This document shows, one piece after another, positions 26,502 through 30,013 of a DNA stretch of 30,013 bases. The translations under genes were made by a program, and so were the position numbers. Source of the stretch: an uncultured Eubacteriales bacterium (lineage in GTDB: Bacteria; Bacillota; Clostridia; Christensenellales; UBA1242); assembly GCA_948514155.1 (NCBI GenBank), contig CAOQYA010000001.1:1-30013 (forward strand), written 5' to 3'. The notes under the pieces are model-generated. The model did not search any database, was not told the DNA's origin, and saw nothing but the letters and a program-made list of their open reading frames with translations. The first letter of the stretch is position 1. Each line of letters begins with the position of its first letter.

Positions 26502-26530
26502 AAAAAACGCCAGTTTTCAAGCCTGGCGTT
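26502..26530 (-). terminator. Terminator downstream of the broken tRNA-Ser
   Basis: Minus strand: AACGCCAG (26530-26523), loop, CTGGCGTT (26513-26506), then more Ts. It lies 10 bases past the CCA end of the tRNA-Ser 3' half, as expected for the original tRNA transcript. The loop contains CTTGAAAA, the same bases as the tRNA-Ser anticodon loop. Confidence 0.75.
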
Positions 26531-26539
26531 CCATACTCT

Positions 26540-26596
26540 TGGCGGAGGACACAGGATTCGAACCTGCGGACGCTGTTAACGTCAACTGTTTTCAAG
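26540..26596 (-). pseudogene. tRNA-Ser(TGA) 3' half, split gene remnant
   Basis: Minus strand from 26596: anticodon loop CTTGAAA, half of the anticodon stem (ACAGT), long variable arm (GACG...CGTC), T arm with GGTTCGAATCC, acceptor strand GTCCTCC, discriminator G and encoded CCA. Upstream of the loop the sequence stops being tRNA-like: no D arm and no acceptor 5' strand. The missing 5' strand (GGAGGAT) is found at 28443, 1.8 kb away, ending in the same anticodon loop. The acceptor halves pair at all 7 positions, one as G-U. The anticodon stems pair with one mismatch. Confidence 0.75.
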
Positions 26597-26729
26597 TTAG
26601 ACTTGTAGTAGTTTATTTAATTGTTGCGCACGATTAGTTTAACATATAAAAAGTGAAAGTTCAATAAGTATTAGCTTAACAAATGAATGAAAAGAGTTTA
26701 TCAATGCTTTAATAAATTATTTTTATCTC

Positions 26730-26757
26730 TTGACATAAAACTAATTTATGATAAAAT
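26730..26757 (+). promoter_or_regulatory. Promoter of the island operon
   Basis: TTGACA (26730-26735), 16-base spacer, TAAAAT (26752-26757) preceded by TGA, an extended -10. Confidence 0.8.
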
Positions 26758-26784
26758 GATGTAAATTAAATTTGGAGGTATTTT

Positions 26785-27006
26785 ATGATAAAAGTTATAT
26801 CAAGACTTGATGATGGTCTTTCTTGTTGCTATGGCAATTCTGGTTGTCATGCATTGTTAAAATCCGATGACGGCTACATACTGATCGGTAAAAAAGTGAC
26901 TAATGGTATTTCTAACCTTTCAGAATTTAATGCCGCTATAGGTGTCGATGAAGAAGCAATCTTAGTGCCATTTGACGTAGTTAGAGGGGTGCAAAATGAT
27001 AAATAA
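26785..27006 (+). CDS. Small DUF397-like protein, 73 aa
   Basis: ATG at 26785 has GGAGG 6 bases upstream and follows a strong promoter. The protein has a cysteine cluster (SCCYGNSGCHALL) followed by 'SDDGYILIGKKVTNG' and near the end 'ILVPFDVVRGVQ'. The order small residue/Cys, short strand, 'D-G---I-x-K', then an 'F/P---V--V' helix reminds me of DUF397 proteins, which in Actinobacteria are encoded next to DUF6879 proteins. That reading is tentative, but it is strengthened by the gene that follows: a DUF6879-like gene overlapping it by 11 bases. First gene of the island operon. Function unknown; a small partner or antidote of the downstream protein is a possibility only. Confidence 0.6.
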   Translation: MIKVISRLDDGLSCCYGNSGCHALLKSDDGYILIGKKVTNGISNLSEFNAAIGVDEEAILVPFDVVRGVQNDK

Positions 27007-27586
27007 TGAATTATTACACTATGCAAAGCATTTAACTCTTCGTGAATATGGCGACGCTTTTAATAAATGCTGGCTATCTCTTAAGCAATGTTTCCGTAAA
27101 ACGGAAACATTGCAATCCTACGGGGTCGATGATGAGGCATCGATCGCTTTAGTCAATAAGGATTACGATAAATTTAAAGAAATCCTCGCTGAGTTTCGTA
27201 AGTATATAGATATGGATAATCGATTATTAACATCATCAGTGTCACAAAAAAGACTAAGATATGTCAAAAAACCTTTGTCAAACTACTTGCGTTCTGAATG
27301 CTATGTTTACAGAGTTTTATCTGAACTGGGACAAGAAGTTAAAGTTTCAGAAGATAAAAATATCACTAAATATGATGATATGCTTATTTTTGATGACCAA
27401 ACTATTTTCTTCCTTATATTTAATAATGATGGAGAAATGCAAGAAGTTTTTCAGCTTGAAAGGAATTTTCAAACAGGGCACATAATTGACGAGGCAATTT
27501 GTTGGTTTGATGAAAACTTTAATAAGAGCCAGTCATCAGAAGAGTATTTCGAATTAGATAAGCAAATTGAAGAATGGGTTCTTTAA
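26996..27586 (+). CDS. DUF6879-like protein of the tRNA-Ser island, 196 aa
   Basis: ATG at 26996 has AGAGGGG 6 bases upstream and overlaps the previous gene by 11 bases. The body shows the same order of motifs as the protein at 24016-24594: YAKHLTLREY, FRKTETLQSYGV, KDYDKFKEI, KRLRYVKKPLSNYLRSECYVYR, LGQEVKV, YDDMLIFDDQTIFFLIF. Identity between the two is low (by eye about a quarter), so they are old paralogues or independent acquisitions rather than a recent copy. In DUF6879 genes of Actinobacteria the typical neighbours are DUF397 and XRE regulators. No catalytic motif is obvious. Middle gene of the island operon; the downstream gene starts inside its last codons. AT-rich relative to the chromosome around it. 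Confidence 0.7.
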   Translation: MINNELLHYAKHLTLREYGDAFNKCWLSLKQCFRKTETLQSYGVDDEASIALVNKDYDKFKEILAEFRKYIDMDNRLLTSSVSQKRLRYVKKPLSNYLRSECYVYRVLSELGQEVKVSEDKNITKYDDMLIFDDQTIFFLIFNNDGEMQEVFQLERNFQTGHIIDEAICWFDENFNKSQSSEEYFELDKQIEEWVL

Positions 27587-28040
27587 GTAATCGGCTTTCA
27601 ACTAATTGGTTTGAACTACTTCAAACTATCGCAATAGTTATAACATTTCGATTACCTGTTATACTTTTAAAAAAAATACTAATATCACCAAAACCACTAA
27701 TAAAATCAATATTACTAATGCTTACAGAGATATTTGGGGTCATATATTCGATTATAATAAACATCAAAGAGTGCTAGATCCAAATATCTCTGTGAAATGG
27801 GAAGATATAACAGAAGAAGAACGCCGATTTGCCAATATTGTAATTTTACACATTCAAGCAAGTTTTATAAATATTCAGAGCAATACAACCATCGAAACAG
27901 ACGGTTTTGATTATGATATAAGAACAACAATCTCATTACCCATTTTTAACGCAGTATGGGAACATAATAAAATTTGCTATTATGCTAAGTTTGTAAAATT
28001 TGTTGAAGAAATATTAAACAACTATTATGTAAGACAATAA
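27574..28040 (+). CDS. Small membrane protein with a frame change at an A8 run
   Basis: The ATG at 27574 lies within the last codons of the DUF6879-like gene, so translation is probably coupled. The first frame gives MGSLSNRLSTNWFELLQTIA and a hydrophobic helix, then meets eight As at 27669-27676. Shifting back by one base there (LLKK then NTN) joins it to a second open frame ending at 28040: NITNAYRDIWGHIFDYNKHQ, RVLDPNISVKWEDITEEERR, then FNAVWEHNKICYYAKFVKFV. The combined product has about 155 aa: one N-terminal membrane helix and a charged helical cytoplasmic part, a layout common in small bacterial membrane proteins of unknown function. Read separately, the second frame has no ribosome binding site and only a GTG at 27771. 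Frameshift mutation, assembly error and programmed -1 shifting are all possible. Confidence 0.5.
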
Positions 28041-28041
28041 A

Positions 28042-28073
28042 AAGAAACCTTAAACAGGTTCCTTCATTTTTTT
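28042..28073. terminator. Bidirectional terminator between island operon and intact tRNA-Ser
   Basis: AAG-A-AACCT (28042-28050), loop taaac, AGGTT-C-CTT (28056-28064), then a run of seven Ts (28067-28073). On the minus strand it follows the tRNA CCA end and gives a U run as well. Confidence 0.7.
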
Positions 28074-28161
28074 GGCGGAAGCGGAGGGATTCGAACCCCC
28101 GTGGCGTTGCCGCCAAATGGTTTTCAAGACCACCTCGTTATGACCGCTTCGATACGCTTCC
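28073..28161 (-). tRNA. tRNA-Ser (anticodon TGA), intact
   Basis: Minus strand, 5' end at 28161: acceptor GGAAGCG pairs with CGCTTCC, discriminator G, encoded CCA (28075-28073). Anticodon stem-loop GGTGGT-CTTGAAA-ACCATT, anticodon TGA (codon UCA). Variable arm TGGCGGCAACGCCA, T arm GGGGGTTCGAATCCC. It differs from the split tRNA-Ser halves in acceptor, D arm, variable and T arm, so it is not a recent copy of them. It lies between those halves and may supply the function they lost. Confidence 0.93.
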
Positions 28162-28174
28162 ATCTTCAATTTTT

Positions 28175-28293
28175 TTTGTAGGCACTTTTTTATTGTTTAG
28201 ACAATTTGTAGAAATTTTTGTAGATATTTCAAATTCTCATCCCCTATTTGTAGAAATACTTTTCTCTTTTTCAGCGCATTCCTTTTCTACAAA
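28175..28293. repeat. Cluster of TTTGTAG repeats (iteron-like)
   Basis: TTTGTAG occurs at 28175-28181, 28205-28211, 28217-28223 and 28247-28253, and inverted (CTACAAA) at 28287-28293. A further direct copy is at 28449-28455, just beyond the tRNA-Ser 5' half. The 28162-28404 stretch holds no convincing gene; the only long plus-strand frame starts with TTG, lacks a ribosome binding site and is made of these repeats. Possible binding sites for a recombinase, replication or regulatory protein. Confidence 0.5.
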
Positions 28294-28404
28294 TATACCC
28301 CTAAATGCCTTTGTTTACTGCACTTTTAAGCTCTTCGCTTTTTTTATTGCAGTCGTCCGTTCGAGTGGAGAGGCTTATTTTAACACCGTTTGATTTTAAT
28401 CGGC

Positions 28405-28443
28405 TTTCAAGACCGCCGCTTTAAACCGCTCAGCCAATCCTCC
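28405..28443 (-). pseudogene. tRNA-Ser(TGA) 5' half, split gene remnant
   Basis: Minus strand from 28443: acceptor GGAGGAT, D arm (GCT...AGC around GAGCGGTTTAA), anticodon stem GCGGT and loop CTTGAAA, as in a normal tRNA-Ser. After GCCG the sequence turns into AT-rich DNA (ATTAAAATCAAACG) with no variable arm, T arm or acceptor 3' strand. The matching 3' half is at 26540-26596. Confidence 0.75.
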
Positions 28444-28506
28444 ACGCCTTTGTAGTATACACAAATATTTGCCTTAAATCAAGTGTTTGAGACAATATTT
28501 TTAAAC

Positions 28507-28535
28507 AAAAAAAGGTGCCCAACTGGGCGACCTTT
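28507..28535 (-). terminator. Terminator of lemA
   Basis: Minus strand: AAAGGT-C-GCCC, loop AGTT, GGGC-ACCTTT, then Ts. The stem starts within the lemA stop codon region (28536-28534). Confidence 0.85.
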
Positions 28536-29109
28536 AGAATTTAACTTTTGGATTTTGTCTTTCGATTGGGTCAGAAATTTCAAAAAGCACTTTAGCAGCA
28601 AATTTATATTTCTTCGCAATGATGTTCGAAGGGAATGTTTCGCATGTGTTATTGAAGATTTTAACAGTGCCGTTATAGTATTTTCTCGACGACGCGATTT
28701 CTGTTTCGATGTCTCTAAGGGAGTCCATAAGCTGAATGAAATGTTTGTCGGCGCGAAGTTCTGGATAATCTTCAGTCACTTTGAACAACGACTTTAATGT
28801 TCCCGCAAGAAGATTTTCACTTTGTGCCTTCTCCTCTGGATTTTTAGCCATCATGGACGCATAACGCGCTTTCATAACATTTTCAAGAGTGTCGTGTTCG
28901 TGCTTAGCATAGCCCTTTACTGTTTCAACAAGATTTGGAATAAGGTCATATCTCTTCTTCATATAAATATCCATTGTTGAATATGCCTCGTCCACATCAT
29001 TTTCACGACGAACAAGTTTGTTATATGTTGTTATCCACCAAATTGCAAAAATAATTCCTATAAACGCAACAACTGCGATTGCGATAAGAAGAATTGCCCA
29101 CCATTGCAT
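28534..29109 (-). CDS. lemA: LemA family protein
   Basis: 191 aa. One N-terminal membrane helix (about residues 4-27, AILLIAIAVVAFIGIIFAIW) followed by the LemA helical domain: TYNKLVRRENDVDEAYSTMD, KKRYDLIPNLVETVKGYAKHE, YPELRADKHFIQLMDSLRDIE, and SRKYYNGTVKIFNNTCETFP. These are the conserved LemA blocks. The function of the family is not well established; members are anchored in the membrane with the helical bundle on one side. ATG at 29109 has GAGGTG 5 bases upstream. It follows the Spo0A_C-like gene after 59 bases but has its own promoter in that gap. Confidence 0.93.
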   Translation of the reverse strand: MQWWAILLIAIAVVAFIGIIFAIWWITTYNKLVRRENDVDEAYSTMDIYMKKRYDLIPNLVETVKGYAKHEHDTLENVMKARYASMMAKNPEEKAQSENLLAGTLKSLFKVTEDYPELRADKHFIQLMDSLRDIETEIASSRKYYNGTVKIFNNTCETFPSNIIAKKYKFAAKVLFEISDPIERQNPKVKF

Positions 29110-29139
29110 AATTTCACCTCACAAAGTTTCTATACTAAT

Positions 29140-29168
29140 ATATTATCACAAAGTTGCAATGTTGTAAA
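29140..29168 (-). promoter_or_regulatory. Promoter of lemA
   Basis: Minus strand: TTTACA (29168-29163), 17-base spacer, TAATAT (29145-29140) preceded by TGA, an extended -10. The -35 box touches the stop codon of the upstream gene. Confidence 0.65.
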
Positions 29169-29429
29169 CTAAAACCATAACTTTTCAATAACGCTTTTAA
29201 TAAATTTTTTGCTGCTAAGTTCGCAGCCGCCTTTTTTTAGAAGATATCGAATATCTCGCTCCACACACTGCCCGCTTTTGCCATACTTTTGCCCTACTTG
29301 CGGGAAAACATCTATGTATAGTGAGGTTTTGCCTCCCCTTTGAAACACAATTTCAATCGTTTCCTTGAGCATCTTGTAGCCCTTACGCTTTTTATCCAAA
29401 AATGAGAGTTCTTTGTCAATAAAATCCAT
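29169..29429 (-). CDS. Orphan Spo0A C-terminal-domain-like protein, 86 aa
   Basis: The sequence follows the DNA-binding domain of the sporulation regulator Spo0A: GYKMLKETIEIVF (family GY.YLREAI..V), then YIDVFPQVGQKYGKSGQCVE with VERDIRYLLKKG (family VLYP.IA..F......VERAIRHAI), then KFIKSVIEKL near the end. There is no phospho-receiver domain, and at 86 aa there is no room for one, so its activity cannot be controlled by the usual phosphorelay on the same chain. ATG at 29429 follows AGAGG by about 7 bases. It is divergent from an XRE regulator and shares its control region. Likely a small DNA-binding regulator; targets unknown. Confidence 0.65.
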   Translation of the reverse strand: MDFIDKELSFLDKKRKGYKMLKETIEIVFQRGGKTSLYIDVFPQVGQKYGKSGQCVERDIRYLLKKGGCELSSKKFIKSVIEKLWF

Positions 29430-29454
29430 AATCCGACCTCTTTTGACGAATATC

Positions 29455-29494
29455 TTAACATGTTGTTACAAATAATATATTAACTTAGTGTTAA
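29455..29494. promoter_or_regulatory. Operator-like palindromes in the divergent XRE/Spo0A_C gap
   Basis: Two inverted repeats with related half-sites: TAACA-tgt-TGTTA (29456-29468) and TTAAC-ttagt-GTTAA (29480-29494), with centres 25 bp apart. They occupy the promoter region between the two divergent genes, as expected for autoregulation by the XRE protein. Confidence 0.5.
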
Positions 29495-29529
29495 CATAAA
29501 GTCAAGGAAAAGGCAAAATTCGACAAAAA

Positions 29530-29733
29530 ATGACAGGGTTAAAAGAAGTAAGAAAACAGAAAGGATATAATCAAGAATTTGTCGCTCGAAAGTTAAACAT
29601 TTCGAGAGAAGCGTTGTCATATTATGAAAATGCTAAGCGAGAGCCAAGTTTTGCAACACTCAACGCAATGAGCCGTTTCTTCAATGTTTCAATCGACTAT
29701 CTTATCAACGGAAAAGAGTTTACAAAACACTAA
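29530..29733 (+). CDS. XRE-family (Cro/CI-type) transcriptional regulator, 67 aa
   Basis: A single helix-turn-helix domain fills the protein: LKEVRKQKGYNQEFVARKLN, then ISREALSYYENAKREPSFAT, then LNAMSRFFNVSIDYLINGKE, the standard HTH_3 pattern with recognition helix ISREALSYYE. No effector domain. The ATG at 29530 lacks a well-spaced Shine-Dalgarno; the AAGGAAAAGG upstream ends 16 bases before it, so the start or the mode of initiation is uncertain. It is divergent from the Spo0A_C-like gene and followed by its own terminator. Probably represses its own and the divergent promoter through the palindromes between them. Confidence 0.88.
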   Translation: MTGLKEVRKQKGYNQEFVARKLNISREALSYYENAKREPSFATLNAMSRFFNVSIDYLINGKEFTKH

Positions 29734-29736
29734 TTT

Positions 29737-29806
29737 CAGGAATTATCGAAAAAAATAATGCGGTTATCGCCAAAAAGCCTAACCGTTTTTTTTACGCTAA
29801 TTCCTG
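29737..29806 (+). terminator. Terminator of the XRE gene inside a larger inverted repeat
   Basis: CGGTTA (29761-29766) pairs with TAACCG (29780-29785), followed by eight Ts. An outer 9-bp inverted repeat, CAGGAATTA (29737-29745) and TAATTCCTG (29798-29806), encloses it. Confidence 0.75.
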
Positions 29807-29849
29807 TTTTACTCATGTTGAGAATGTGGCTGGATATTGCGTTTCTATT

Positions 29850-30013
29850 TTCCCAATCTCTCTCCCAACCGCGGGCTTTGCGCTGCCCCACACGCGTGGG
29901 TCAGCATTTTCTTGCGGCTCAAAGAGCGCGCAAGAAAAAAAGACACTCGGCCGCGAATGCGTCCGAGCGTCTGCAAAGCCTCCCCTTGCGGAGCGCTACA
30001 CACTCTCTAAAAA
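29850..30013. other. GC-rich stretch of strong hairpins at the window end
   Basis: No reading frame is evident. The stretch contains CCCAC-ACG-CGTGGG-like symmetry (29888-29900) and a 14-bp stem TTTTCTTGCGGCTC / GAGC-g-CGCAAGAAAA (29907-29938). On the minus strand it has a terminator: GACGCTCGG...CCGAGTGTC (29971-29942, one G-U pair) followed by seven Us (29941-29935). The terminator implies a minus-strand transcript, gene or structured RNA entering from beyond 30013. Confidence 0.5.

Larger units (their letters stand above)
26590..28411. mobile_element. Putative integrative island inside a tRNA-Ser(TGA) anticodon loop
   Basis: The segment is bounded on both sides by tttcaag (26590-26596 and 28405-28411), the complement of the tRNA-Ser anticodon loop CTTGAAA. 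Outside lie the two halves of one tRNA-Ser; inside lie an AT-rich three-gene operon on the plus strand, an intact tRNA-Ser(TGA) on the minus strand and a TTTGTAG repeat cluster. Anticodon-loop integration is a known sublocation for tyrosine-recombinase elements, but here no integrase is encoded, so this would be a satellite, a remnant, or an element mobilised in trans. The third tttcaag at 28122-28128 (intact tRNA) allows a two-step history. This is inference from structure. Confidence 0.55.

Noticed and set aside
27771..28040. Separate 89-aa gene starting at GTG 27771
   Set aside because: There is no ribosome binding site, and protein-like sequence continues upstream in the same frame to the A8 run, so it is better read as the second part of the frameshifted membrane protein.
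28175..28293. CRISPR array
   Set aside because: The repeats are only 7 bases, irregularly spaced and one is inverted; there are no cas genes.
28340..28378. T-arm-like sequence (GTTCGAGT) as a further tRNA on the plus strand
   Set aside because: The flanking stem has only three pairs and there is no acceptor, D or anticodon arm around it.
28193..28393. Plus-strand open frame of 66 codons beside the tRNA-Ser 5' half
   Set aside because: It starts at TTG without a ribosome binding site, is built from the TTTGTAG repeats and T-rich DNA, and its end merges into the tRNA remnant.
26540..28443. Group I intron in the tRNA-Ser anticodon loop
   Set aside because: The insert carries genes and promoters on the opposite strand and a complete tRNA; no group I core elements are recognisable, and the two halves would be far apart for an intron of this type.

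Overview
The window looks like a chromosomal segment of a low-GC Gram-positive bacterium, most likely an uncultured gut-type member of Bacillota/Clostridia. This is inferred from strong Shine-Dalgarno sites, sigma-A style promoters (several TTGACA/TATAAT pairs with 17-base spacers), a Spo0A C-terminal-domain protein, LemA, and a huge InlB/MBG-repeat surface protein. No rRNA, CRISPR array, integrase or transposase gene is visible.

Layout. 1-1010: the start of an unidentified minus-strand gene and two small plus-strand hypothetical genes, each with its own promoter. 1011-14087: one minus-strand gene of 4358 codons for a giant cell-surface protein of InlB-type, MBG/YDG-type and related beta repeats, with a signal peptide, a C-terminal membrane anchor and an AT-rich helical block in its middle. 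14388-15455: trpS, whose 3' end is duplicated around a 190-base hairpin-rich insertion. 15682-17495: ribokinase plus nucleoside hydrolase, a compact nucleoside/ribose salvage operon. 17568-18260: an unrecognised gene. 18336-20169: an ABC-2 exporter pair. 20290-21390: an Ig-like lipoprotein. 21454-23991: an ABC exporter divergent from an AraC/GyrI-like regulator with paired operator-like repeats between them. 24016-24706: a DUF6879-like gene directly behind tRNA-Leu(CAG), whose 5' end is duplicated. 25300-26424: an MscS channel.

The most unusual part is 26540-28443. A minus-strand tRNA-Ser(TGA) appears to be split exactly at its anticodon loop. Its 3' half (26540-26596) and 5' half (28405-28443) are 1.8 kb apart. 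Between them lie an AT-rich three-gene plus-strand operon (small DUF397-like protein, second DUF6879-like protein, small membrane protein with a frame change at an A8 run), an intact tRNA-Ser(TGA) of different sequence, and a cluster of TTTGTAG repeats. I read this as a small integrative island that broke one tRNA-Ser and carries or sits beside a replacement. Both DUF6879-like genes of the window are next to rearranged tRNA genes.

28534-30013: LemA and an orphan Spo0A_C-like protein on the minus strand, a divergent XRE regulator with operator-like palindromes between them, then a GC-rich stretch of strong hairpins.

All functional names come from motif recognition by eye; no database search was run.
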